DNA from: an uncultured Clostridia bacterium | GTDB taxonomy: Bacteria > Bacillota > Clostridia > Oscillospirales > Acutalibacteraceae | Direction of reading: 5' to 3' | Assembly: GCA_937912045.1 (NCBI GenBank) | Contig: CALDPI010000003.1 | Coordinates: 1-15,051 of the forward strand | DNA: 15,051 nucleotides | Shown here: positions 1-6,739 of the stretch, piece after piece | How positions within the stretch are numbered: position 1 is the first letter of the stretch | Layout: the number at the start of each line of letters is the position of its first letter | Position numbers and translations under genes: made by a program | The notes under the pieces: model-generated | The model's input: the letters and a program-made list of their open reading frames with translations, nothing else | The model's database searches: none | What the model was told of the DNA's origin: nothing

Positions 1-710
1 GTATCATACTGACCAACAGGAACTTCAACGCGCTGGGCCAGCAGGTCATTGCCGCCAATCGGATGTTCCGGCCCGGCGATAAGATGCTGGCCGCCATCAA
101 GCCCGGCGCTTATGAATTTGAAGTTGCCGCAGCAGGCGAATCCATCTGCCGCGCCAACGGCGCTCACAGCTTTGCATACTCCTGCATCGTCGGCTCCGGC
201 GCAAGAGCAAAGGCCGTTGTTCCCACCGCAACCAACAAGGTTATGGAGGACGGCGAGCTTGTTATGCTCGGTATTGCACCCCGAATCAACGGCTATGCAG
301 GAACCTTTGGTGACACCGTTCCCGTTAACGGCAAGTTCACACAGCGCCAGAAAGACCTGCTCAACCATATGCGTGAGACCTTCCGCTTAACACACGATAT
401 GTTAAAGCCCGGTATGACAGGCAGAGAAATCGACGTTCCCGGACGCCTTTATTATGAAAAGCACGGTCTTGCCGAGTACATTGTTTGCCCGTTTGCTCAC
501 TCCATGGGACTTATGGAGGCAGAGGCTCCTTTCTTCGGACCTAACGGCGACTTTGAACTGGCACCCGGAATGCTCGTAAACGTTGACGTCAGCTTCTTCG
601 GTCACCCCGAGCTTCACGGCGGACGCATTGAAACAGGCTTCGTAATCACCGAGACAGGCTGCGACCCGCTCTCACCGAAGCTTTATGAATACTTTATGAA
701 AGACCTTTAA
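1..710 (+). CDS. M24 (creatinase/aminopeptidase P fold) protein, 5' end missing
   Basis: The reading frame is open to the first base of the window (first whole codon at 3-5), so the gene starts upstream and only its C-terminal ~236 residues are here. It resembles the catalytic 'pita-bread' domain of M24 peptidases and creatinases. The HSMG motif (His codon 498-500), the LAPGM segment before the penultimate ligand and the final RIETGFVIT strand (Glu codon 630-632) are all recognisable. Three of the five usual metal ligands appear changed: the two Asp around the GY motif read Gly and Thr, and the first Glu reads Asp. The creatinase catalytic His position also looks like Val. It is therefore probably not a normal metallopeptidase, and its activity is unknown. 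It is followed after 11 bases by the ASRT-like gene, whose ribosome binding site TAAGGAG includes this stop codon, so the genes are co-transcribed. The fold is fairly sure; the function is not. Confidence 0.8.
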   Translation, partial: IILTNRNFNALGQQVIAANRMFRPGDKMLAAIKPGAYEFEVAAAGESICRANGAHSFAYSCIVGSGARAKAVVPTATNKVMEDGELVMLGIAPRINGYAGTFGDTVPVNGKFTQRQKDLLNHMRETFRLTHDMLKPGMTGREIDVPGRLYYEKHGLAEYIVCPFAHSMGLMEAEAPFFGPNGDFELAPGMLVNVDVSFFGHPELHGGRIETGFVITETGCDPLSPKLYEYFMKDL

Positions 711-721
711 GGAGAACTGTT

Positions 722-1087
722 ATGAGTGAAATTGGATATAAGCATTATATGTTCGTTGACGGTGACCTTCCCGGCAACGGCGACGATATGACCCTGCCCG
801 GTCACGAGGCACTTATGATTACCAACCGTTCAGAGCAGGACGCACACATACTCGTTAACCTCTATTTTGAGGATAAAGCACCCGTTAAGGGACTACACCT
901 TACCATTCCTGCAGAGCGTGTTGTTTGCTTCCGCACAGACCTGCCCTTCTGCGAAGAGCAGTATCAGATTCCGTTTGGTCAGTATTCCTTGGAGCTTATC
1001 GCTGACATCCCCGTTTGCGCCAGCTTTGGAAGACTTGACCGCAGACACAACCTCGGTTACTATGTAACCGGATACTGTGCTAAATAA
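722..1087 (+). CDS. ASRT-superfamily small protein (sensory rhodopsin transducer-like)
   Basis: This 121-residue protein has no signal peptide or membrane segment. It matches the family of the Anabaena sensory rhodopsin transducer (Pfam PF07100) across its whole length. Recognisable blocks are GHEALMITNRSEQDAH (27-42), the following NLYFEDKAPV strand, LTIPAERVV (60-68) and ASFGRLDRR (100-108). The Anabaena protein is a soluble beta-barrel tetramer that couples to a rhodopsin. Comparative work on the superfamily proposed that most members bind small molecules and lie near sugar-metabolism genes. There is no rhodopsin gene in this window. The neighbours here (mutarotase and glycosidase) fit a soluble sugar-binding or sensing role, which is inference. 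It has a strong ribosome binding site (TAAGGAG, 7-base spacer) and is followed by rhaM after 2 bases. Family assignment is good; the role is unknown. Confidence 0.85.
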   Translation: MSEIGYKHYMFVDGDLPGNGDDMTLPGHEALMITNRSEQDAHILVNLYFEDKAPVKGLHLTIPAERVVCFRTDLPFCEEQYQIPFGQYSLELIADIPVCASFGRLDRRHNLGYYVTGYCAK

Positions 1088-1089
1088 TT

Positions 1090-1404
1090 ATGATTAGATT
1101 TACACTACACTCCGATTTGAAACCCGAAAAGGTTGACGATTACATAAAGCTGCATAGAAACCCGTGGCCCGAACTTATGGAATTACTTGATAAATGTCAT
1201 ATTCATCATTATTCCATTTCGGTCCGCGGGACCGAGGTTTTTACCTATTATGAATACACAGGTGAAGACTATGAAGCCGATATGAAAACTATGGACGAAA
1301 GCGCAGTTATGCAAAAATGGTGGACCTTTTCAAAGCCCTGTTTCCTTCATCACGATAAAGGACATTATTACGATGATTTGGAAGAGGTCTTTTACAAAGA
1401 ATAG
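1090..1404 (+). CDS. rhaM: L-rhamnose mutarotase family protein (RhaM/DUF718)
   Basis: This is a 104-residue protein of the L-rhamnose mutarotase family (PF05336), the same length as E. coli RhaM. These enzymes interconvert the alpha and beta anomers of L-rhamnose in the cytoplasm, so that the isomerase receives its preferred form. Conserved features are Tyr18 and His22 (HRNPWPEL), at the positions of the Tyr and catalytic His of RhaM, the HIHHYSI strand, the QKWW motif and the C-terminal LEEVFY. It starts 2 bases after the preceding stop with no strong ribosome binding site, so translation is probably coupled. The next gene follows after 11 bases. No rhamnose isomerase, kinase or aldolase is visible here, so the true sugar could be rhamnose, fucose or another deoxyhexose. 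Family certain, substrate inferred. Confidence 0.9.
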   Translation: MIRFTLHSDLKPEKVDDYIKLHRNPWPELMELLDKCHIHHYSISVRGTEVFTYYEYTGEDYEADMKTMDESAVMQKWWTFSKPCFLHHDKGHYYDDLEEVFYKE

Positions 1405-1415
1405 AAGGTGTTTTT

Positions 1416-3869
1416 ATGGCAAAAACATATATTCTGCCCGAGGTTAGAGAGGGCACAAGTTTGGAACTTTTGCATTTTCCAACGCGAATGCAGGCGTTCG
1501 TTTTCAGAAACTGGGAAACGGTCGATAAAGCGCGTATTGCCAAGGTATTGAAGATTGATGTTGAAACGGTCAGCAAAATTGCATCCGATATGGGACTACC
1601 CGCTCAGAGCGATTTATCACAGTGGATGACGCGCGGTTACATCACGATAATAAAACAAAACTGGCACATTCTTCCCTACAGCCAGATTCTTGAACTTCTT
1701 GACTGGGACGAGGAACACTTGGCTTATGTTCTTAAAGAAGATGATTTTCTTTCAATCAAACTGGGATATTTCAAGTTTGACTGTCCGCCCGTCAAATATG
1801 AGGAACTGACAGAAGAACAGATTAAGGAAACAGCCAAAATCAAGGAAACTGTAAAGGAAGTTTGGCGCGATAAAACGGCACCGGCTTTTGATTTCTTTGG
1901 TGGCGAGAGAAAGAAAATTAAACTAAACCCCGACGTTACAGGTGTTTTCCTGTCAAAAGATTGGGGCATAAAGGACGAAAGCGGATTTGAACGCGCTTTG
2001 CGTTTTGCAGACCTCTTCAAATCCGAGGTGGAGTCCGATTGGGGAATTACCCTCTGCGGTGATAAAAAGTTTATCACCCTCAAGGCAGAAGAATTCTCTG
2101 AAAACGAAGAAGCCCACAGAATTGTAATAACCGAAAATGGTATAGAAATTTATGCCGGTGCGGCGGTAGGTCTGCTTCGCGGACTTATGTTCCTTTGCGA
2201 TATGATGAGTGCCGCGTCTGCACCCGCACTTAAGGTGGGAGAGCACAAACGCACACCGCGCTTTGAAACGCGAATGATTTACTCCTATCACGGACTGTAC
2301 GGCAGTGTGTTTGATGCAGAGCCCGAGGCATCCTTCTCTAAAGAGATGTTCTTGGAATATGCGCGTCTTGGTGTTAACGCCGTTTGGATGCAGGGTGTGC
2401 TTTATAAACTCATAGAATTCCCGTTTGCACCCGAAATTTCAAAGGGCTATGAAAAGCGTCAGGAGAATTTGCGAAAGATTATTGATATGGCGGCTGACTA
2501 CGGCATTAAGATTTATCTTTACCTTAACGAGCCGCGCAGTATGCCGATTGAATTTTTCAAGGATTATCCCGAGCTTCAGGGTGAAACCAAAAAAACCGCC
2601 GCCTGTATGTGTACATCAACACCCGGGGTGCAAAAATACCTCTATGATGCAGTTTCATCGCTTTGTAAGGCGGCAACGGGACTTGGCGGCTTCTTCACTA
2701 TAACCGCATCCGAAAACCTTACAAACTGCTATTCACAAAACTGGCTTGGCAGGACCATAAACTGCCCACGCTGTAAAGAACGCACCCCCGCACAGATTTT
2801 CTCAGAGGTTAACAATATTATTGCTTCTGCGGCAAAAAGCGTTAATAAAAATATTCACGTTATTGCTTGGTCGTGGTCGTGGCCCGGTATGGGAGGATAC
2901 TGCGAAGACGAGTGTCTGGGACTTATATCCAAAGATATTACCCTTATGGTTAAGAGCGAAGAAGAAATGCCCTTTAAAATAGCCGGTGTTACCGACGTTG
3001 TGCGTGATTACACCATGTCTCTTCCTGCACCAAGCGATGCGGCGAAAACTTTTTGGAAAAAATCGCGTGATACCGGTCACGATGTTATGGCGAAGGTTCA
3101 GATTAACAACACCTGGGAATGCTCTCCTGTGCCGTATATACCCGTTTTTGATTTGGTGCGCGGCCACGTAGAGCGACTCGCCTCGGCAGGTGTTAACAAC
3201 CTTATGCTCAGCTGGACGCTGGGCGGCGCCCCTGCCCCGAACATCAAGATTGCATCGCAGTATTTCTTTGATGATGCAGAACAGACCGATATGATTTCGG
3301 TGCTCTATGGCGATAAGGCGGACACAGTTAAAAAAGCCACCGCACTTTTGAGTGAGGCCTTCCGCGAGTATCCCTTCAACATCGATGTTATATACTTCGC
3401 GCAACACTTTACGGGCGCCGTCAACCTTATGTATAAGGAAAAAACGGGTCACACCGCCACAATGACGGGTTATCCTTATGACGACCTTGACAAGTGGCGC
3501 GGCCCCTATTCACGTGAAGATTTCACAAATCAGCTAAAGCTGCTCTCTGACAAGTGGAAAAAGGGTATTGACGCTATGTCGGTTCTTCGCGGCAGCGAGC
3601 TTTATGACGTGGCAGAGGTCTGCTATGACATTTTCCGTTCCTGCTACAATCAGGCCTGCTACGTACAGCTGCAGGAGGAAAACAAATACGGCGAAATGAT
3701 TAAAATTCTCAAAGAAGAAGAAGAATTGGTTCGCAGCATGTATGAAATTTCTCTTTGCAACGCACAAATAGGCTACGAGGCGTCGAACCACTACGTATTC
3801 ACACCGCAAATGTGTCTTGAAAAGGTGCTTAACTGCCGAAAGCTTATTAGAGAATTTGAGAATATGTAA
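1416..3869 (+). CDS. Cytoplasmic glycoside hydrolase-like protein with HTH-like N-terminus
   Basis: This 817-residue protein lacks a signal peptide, so it should act on imported substrates. Residues ~36-120 form two helix-turn-helix-like segments (ARIAKVLKIDVETVSKIA and SQILELLDWDEEHLAYVL), ending in REDDFLSIKLG-like text (here KEDDFLSIKLG). Residues ~165-270 resemble the zincin-like accessory domain that precedes family 20 glycosidase barrels. A TIM-barrel-like region runs ~280-620, and a helical C-terminus follows. The barrel lacks the Asp-Glu pair of true GH20 enzymes. Candidate catalytic acids are Glu433 (TASEN) and Glu568 (NTWE), which would suit strands 4 and 7 of a retaining barrel; this is inference. 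A Cys set (397, 399, 438, 450, 453, including CPRC) may bind metal. The start is supported by AGAAGGTG 5 bases upstream. It is the last gene of the operon, before a terminator. Hydrolase-type fold likely; substrate unknown. Confidence 0.75.
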   Translation: MAKTYILPEVREGTSLELLHFPTRMQAFVFRNWETVDKARIAKVLKIDVETVSKIASDMGLPAQSDLSQWMTRGYITIIKQNWHILPYSQILELLDWDEEHLAYVLKEDDFLSIKLGYFKFDCPPVKYEELTEEQIKETAKIKETVKEVWRDKTAPAFDFFGGERKKIKLNPDVTGVFLSKDWGIKDESGFERALRFADLFKSEVESDWGITLCGDKKFITLKAEEFSENEEAHRIVITENGIEIYAGAAVGLLRGLMFLCDMMSAASAPALKVGEHKRTPRFETRMIYSYHGLYGSVFDAEPEASFSKEMFLEYARLGVNAVWMQGVLYKLIEFPFAPEISKGYEKRQENLRKIIDMAADYGIKIYLYLNEPRSMPIEFFKDYPELQGETKKTAACMCTSTPGVQKYLYDAVSSLCKAATGLGGFFTITASENLTNCYSQNWLGRTINCPRCKERTPAQIFSEVNNIIASAAKSVNKNIHVIAWSWSWPGMGGYCEDECLGLISKDITLMVKSEEEMPFKIAGVTDVVRDYTMSLPAPSDAAKTFWKKSRDTGHDVMAKVQINNTWECSPVPYIPVFDLVRGHVERLASAGVNNLMLSWTLGGAPAPNIKIASQYFFDDAEQTDMISVLYGDKADTVKKATALLSEAFREYPFNIDVIYFAQHFTGAVNLMYKEKTGHTATMTGYPYDDLDKWRGPYSREDFTNQLKLLSDKWKKGIDAMSVLRGSELYDVAEVCYDIFRSCYNQACYVQLQEENKYGEMIKILKEEEELVRSMYEISLCNAQIGYEASNHYVFTPQMCLEKVLNCRKLIREFENM

Positions 3870-3873
3870 AACG

Positions 3874-3903
3874 AAAACCGCAGAGTAACATCTGCGGTTT
3901 TTC
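3874..3903 (+). terminator. Rho-independent terminator after the glycosidase operon
   Basis: An 11-base stem (AAAACCGCAGA at 3874-3884 with TCTGCGGTTTT at 3891-3901) encloses a 6-base loop and ends in a short T run. It lies 5 bases after the stop codon of the 817-residue protein and ends just before the next promoter, separating the two transcription units. Confidence 0.9.
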
Positions 3904-3932
3904 TTGTATAAATTTATATCGCGTGATATAAT
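3904..3932 (+). promoter_or_regulatory. Sigma-A-type promoter for the alpha/beta hydrolase
   Basis: A -35 box TTGTAT (3904-3909) and a perfect -10 box TATAAT (3927-3932) are separated by 17 bases. Transcription should begin near 3939, about 16 bases before the chosen ATG. The promoter starts on the base after the preceding terminator. Confidence 0.75.
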
Positions 3933-3941
3933 ACCATCTAA

Positions 3942-3948
3942 AGAGGTG
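3942..3948 (+). promoter_or_regulatory. Ribosome binding site fixing the hydrolase start
   Basis: AGAGGTG lies 6 bases before the ATG at 3955. An in-frame TTG at 3904 would add 17 residues but falls on the -35 box, so the ATG is preferred. Confidence 0.8.
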
Positions 3949-3954
3949 AAGATA

Positions 3955-4893
3955 ATGGGTGCTGTTTTCTGGGTTTTAGCTGTTGCCGCTTTTATTCTGG
4001 CAGCGGTTTTAATTATATCATACGTTTGCTTTCGCATGGCGTTTTACGTGCCGCCGAGGAAGCAAGAAACGGAAAACGGGCTTGACCTGCCTAAAGGCAA
4101 GGACTATGACCCCTACAAAGACGTGATGACGCGGCTTGCACTCGAAACAAAAAACACGCCTTATGAAGAGTTTTCCATAACCTCTTTCGACGGGCTCACG
4201 CTTTACGGAAAGTATTACGAATATGAGCCCGGTGCACCTACCGAGCTTATGTTTCACGGCTATCGCGGCACCGCAGAGCGCGATTTGTGCGGCGGAATGC
4301 AGCGCTGTAGGGCGCTTGGTCGCAATGCGCTTATCGTGTCGCAACGAGCGAGCGGAAAAAGCGGTGGCAATGTCATCACCTTTGGTGTAAACGAGCACCG
4401 CGACTGCCTTGCCTGGATTGATTTTATGATAGCGCACTTTGGCTCCGATGTGAAAATAATTCTCGCAGGCATTTCCATGGGGGCTTCAACCGTGCTGATG
4501 GCGGCAGGCAAGCCGTTACCGCCCAACGTTATTGGTGTTTTGGCAGACTGCGGCTTTTCGTCAGCCAAGGAAATAATCTGCCACGTTATTAATAAAATGG
4601 GACTTCCGCCAAAGCTCGCCTACCCGTTTGTAAAGCTCGGCGCCGGAATTTTCGGTCACTTTGATTTGGAGGAGACCCCCGCCTGCGAGGCGCTTAAAAA
4701 CAGCACCGTTCCCGTTATATTCTTTCACGGCGAAGCCGATAACTTTGTGCCTGCGGATATGAGCAAGGCAAACTTTGACGCTTGCGCATCTAAAAAGCAA
4801 CTCATCACCATGAAGGACGCGGCGCACGGACTGTGCTATCTTGTGGAGCCTGAACGGTACATAAGCTCTATAAAAGAATTTTTCATAATATAA
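3955..4893 (+). CDS. Membrane-anchored alpha/beta hydrolase
   Basis: This 312-residue protein has one hydrophobic N-terminal segment (residues ~3-25, no clear cleavage site), followed by a serine-hydrolase domain. The domain shows the oxyanion HGYRG (101-105), the nucleophile elbow GISMG with Ser174, the acid Asp262 (GEADNFVP) and His291 (DAAHGL), so the triad is complete. The layout resembles the YqkD/BEM46 group of Firmicutes hydrolases, in which a single N-terminal helix tethers the enzyme to the membrane. An esterase or acylglycerol-type activity is plausible, but the substrate is unknown. It is a single-gene unit with its own promoter, ribosome binding site and terminator. It converges on the M20 peptidase operon and is not obviously linked in function to either neighbour. 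Fold and catalytic competence are well supported; the role is not. Confidence 0.9.
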   Translation: MGAVFWVLAVAAFILAAVLIISYVCFRMAFYVPPRKQETENGLDLPKGKDYDPYKDVMTRLALETKNTPYEEFSITSFDGLTLYGKYYEYEPGAPTELMFHGYRGTAERDLCGGMQRCRALGRNALIVSQRASGKSGGNVITFGVNEHRDCLAWIDFMIAHFGSDVKIILAGISMGASTVLMAAGKPLPPNVIGVLADCGFSSAKEIICHVINKMGLPPKLAYPFVKLGAGIFGHFDLEETPACEALKNSTVPVIFFHGEADNFVPADMSKANFDACASKKQLITMKDAAHGLCYLVEPERYISSIKEFFII

Positions 4894-4923
4894 AAGACCT
4901 TATCAAACGATAAGGTCTTTTTT
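4893..4923. terminator. Bidirectional terminator between convergent genes
   Basis: A 12-base perfect stem (AAAGACCTTATC with GATAAGGTCTTT) and a 4-base AAAC loop end in a T run on the plus strand. Read on the minus strand it ends TTTTATATT, so it should also stop the M20 peptidase operon, whose stop codon lies at its edge. Confidence 0.88.
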
Positions 4924-6078
4924 CTATATATATGCACAGGCGGTGGCTATGCGCTTTGCCGCTTCTGCAAGGGACGAAAGCCGTCCGTACTCGTCAGGGG
5001 TGTGAATTTTATCACCCGCTACGCCGATGGAGTCGACGCAGGGTATTCCAGCGACGGTCACCTCTGCCGCGTCCGAGCCGCCAAGGCTTCCGCGTGCTGT
5101 GAGTGTGGGCAGGCCGCAGGTCTTATATATTCCGTTGAGCGTATCCAAAAGAGCGAAATTACGCTCCGCCTTTTCCATTGCAGGACGGGATACCGTAACA
5201 CTGATTTTACAGGACGTGCCCTCCACAAAGCTTTTATTCGCAATCTCCATCACGCGTTTTTCGGCTTCTTTCATTTCGCTTTTGTTGCAGAAGCGTGTTT
5301 CCGCGCTGAAAACACAGCGGTCGGGCACTGTGTTTTCATTTTGACCGCCGTTTATAATTCCGCAAACGCAGATAATGCCGTCCTTGTCTTTCATTTTTTC
5401 CAGCTCGATTATCTTATGCGCGGCCTCAAGCACGGCACTTGCGCCGCCCTCTGCACTGCGTGAAGCGTGTATGCTCTTGCCCGTAATTTCCAATCGGTAT
5501 CGGCATACGCCCTTTCTCCACAGCACAGCGGTATCGCCGCGCGTGCTTTCACAGTTTAAAAACGCAACAGAGTCCTTTGCCTTTTCGCAGATATAGTTTA
5601 TGGTTGCCTTGTTGCTTTGGATGCTGTTACACTCCTCATCCGTTTGGAGTAAAAGACGGACGGGGCGGTCACAAAAGCCACAGTTTTTGAGCGCCGTCAT
5701 AGCCATGAGCGCAGCAACGGTGCCGCCCTTGCAATCCATAACGCCGGGACCGTATATAATATCGTCTTCTGTGCGAACAGCCGGGCTTCCGAACGAGCCG
5801 ATGGGGTGAACTGTATCTATATGGCCTGAAAGGGTTATGGGTGATTTTTTCGCGTTTTCGTTCATTGTTATGCAAACGCAGTTGCCAGCCACCTGCTGCG
5901 GCAGCACCTCGGTCTTCCAGCTCATTTTTGTTGCGTAGTCCAAAAAGTATTTTCCAACCGCGTCAACACCCGCTTTGAAATCGGTTGGGCTTTCTATGTT
6001 GCCAACCTCAATCCAGCGGTTTTTAAACTCCTCATTCAGCGCATCAATTTCGTTTAAAAGCTTTTCACACTGTAACAT
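4924..6078 (-). CDS. M20-family metallo-carboxypeptidase/amidohydrolase (CPG2-like)
   Basis: This is a 384-residue cytoplasmic protein of the M20A family, closest in layout to carboxypeptidase G2-type enzymes and ArgE/DapE relatives. These use two zinc ions to release C-terminal residues or to deacylate N-acyl amino acids. All key residues are present: His86 and Asp88 (GHIDTV), bridging Asp115 (GVMDCKGG), catalytic Glu148 and Glu149 (DEECNS), Glu177, the lid-domain His204 (SIHAS) and His359 (KIHTPDEYG). The length is normal. The start ATG shares one base with the stop of the aldolase gene (TAATG) and has AGAGGGAAG upstream, so translation is probably coupled. It is the last gene of a dehydrogenase-aldolase-peptidase operon under a divergent AraC regulator, which suggests it hydrolyses an amide-linked substrate or intermediate. 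That role is inferred. Family certain, substrate unknown. Confidence 0.92.
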   Translation of the reverse strand: MLQCEKLLNEIDALNEEFKNRWIEVGNIESPTDFKAGVDAVGKYFLDYATKMSWKTEVLPQQVAGNCVCITMNENAKKSPITLSGHIDTVHPIGSFGSPAVRTEDDIIYGPGVMDCKGGTVAALMAMTALKNCGFCDRPVRLLLQTDEECNSIQSNKATINYICEKAKDSVAFLNCESTRGDTAVLWRKGVCRYRLEITGKSIHASRSAEGGASAVLEAAHKIIELEKMKDKDGIICVCGIINGGQNENTVPDRCVFSAETRFCNKSEMKEAEKRVMEIANKSFVEGTSCKISVTVSRPAMEKAERNFALLDTLNGIYKTCGLPTLTARGSLGGSDAAEVTVAGIPCVDSIGVAGDKIHTPDEYGRLSSLAEAAKRIATACAYI

Positions 6079-6737
6079 TATCTTCCCTCTATTTCTGCCA
6101 GAGTTTCGACGTATTTTTTAGCCGACTGCTCTATTGCAGCAAAGTTGTTTTCGGCTATGTTTGCTTTATTTACAATGTCGGAGCCGATGCCAAAGCCCTC
6201 TGCCCCTGCTTCATAATATTCTGCCATATTCTGCGCACCAACGCCGCCAACCGCAAGAAAACGTATGTGTGAGAGCGGTGCCTTTATATCCTTTAGATAC
6301 TTTGCGCCAAGTCGGCCGATGGGAAAAAGCTTTACAAAATCGGCGCCTGCGTTGTGTGCTGCGGCAGCTTCTGTTGGGGTGAATGCGCCGGGTATTGAAA
6401 CAAGCCCCTCTGCCTTTGTTTTCTTTATAACCTCTGTGTTGGCATCGGGCGAGATGATGAATTTGCCGCCTGCGGCCTTTGTGAGCATTACCTGCTTTTC
6501 GGTCAGGACGGTGCCTGCGCCTATAAGCATTCTGCCTGCAAAATGCTCTGCAAGCATTTTAATATTATCGGCCGTCTCCTCGTCCGATACGATGCCTTTA
6601 GCATCATATGTGCACTCAAGCAGGCGAATTCCGCCGTTATAAACCGCCTCTGCAAAGGGGATAAGCTTTTCGTGTGCGACACCGCGCACAATTACAATTA
6701 TTTTGTTTTCCTTTATGCTTTTAATCGTGTTTTCCAT
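6078..6737 (-). CDS. eda: KDPG/KHG aldolase family protein
   Basis: This 219-residue protein is the size of Eda, the class I aldolase that cleaves 2-keto-3-deoxy-6-phosphogluconate (or 4-hydroxy-2-oxoglutarate) to pyruvate and an aldehyde. The Schiff-base Lys136 (DFVKLFP), Glu41 (LLECT), Arg18 (VIVRG), GAGTV (73-77), ISPDAN and the GGVG loop are all present. Two positions differ from E. coli Eda: Arg49 aligns with Asp45, and the TGG of the phosphate-end loop reads VGG. The true substrate may therefore be another 2-keto-3-deoxy acid. The start is the ATG at 6737, preceded by GGAGG at an 8-base spacing and 2 bases after the upstream stop. An in-frame GTG at 6752 overlaps that ribosome binding site and is rejected. 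It is the middle gene of a three-gene operon. Aldolase family sure; exact substrate uncertain. Confidence 0.9.
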   Translation of the reverse strand: MENTIKSIKENKIIVIVRGVAHEKLIPFAEAVYNGGIRLLECTYDAKGIVSDEETADNIKMLAEHFAGRMLIGAGTVLTEKQVMLTKAAGGKFIISPDANTEVIKKTKAEGLVSIPGAFTPTEAAAAHNAGADFVKLFPIGRLGAKYLKDIKAPLSHIRFLAVGGVGAQNMAEYYEAGAEGFGIGSDIVNKANIAENNFAAIEQSAKKYVETLAEIEGR

Positions 6738-6739
6738 TT

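Noticed and set aside
63..710. A 215-residue M24 protein starting at the ATG at 63
   Set aside because: The frame is open upstream to base 3 with protein-like text (ILTNRNFNALGQQVIAANR), so the ATG is internal and the gene is cut by the window edge.
722..1087. A light-sensing system using the ASRT-like protein
   Set aside because: No rhodopsin, retinal gene or other photoreceptor is present in the window, and the neighbours are sugar-related.
2802..3452. A 216-codon minus-strand open frame inside the glycosidase gene
   Set aside because: Antisense shadow: low-complexity basic translation, no start signal and no family features.
1416..3869. True GH20 beta-hexosaminidase
   Set aside because: The accessory domain fits, but the required Asp-Glu catalytic pair and surrounding motif are absent, so only a broader glycosidase-like call is made.
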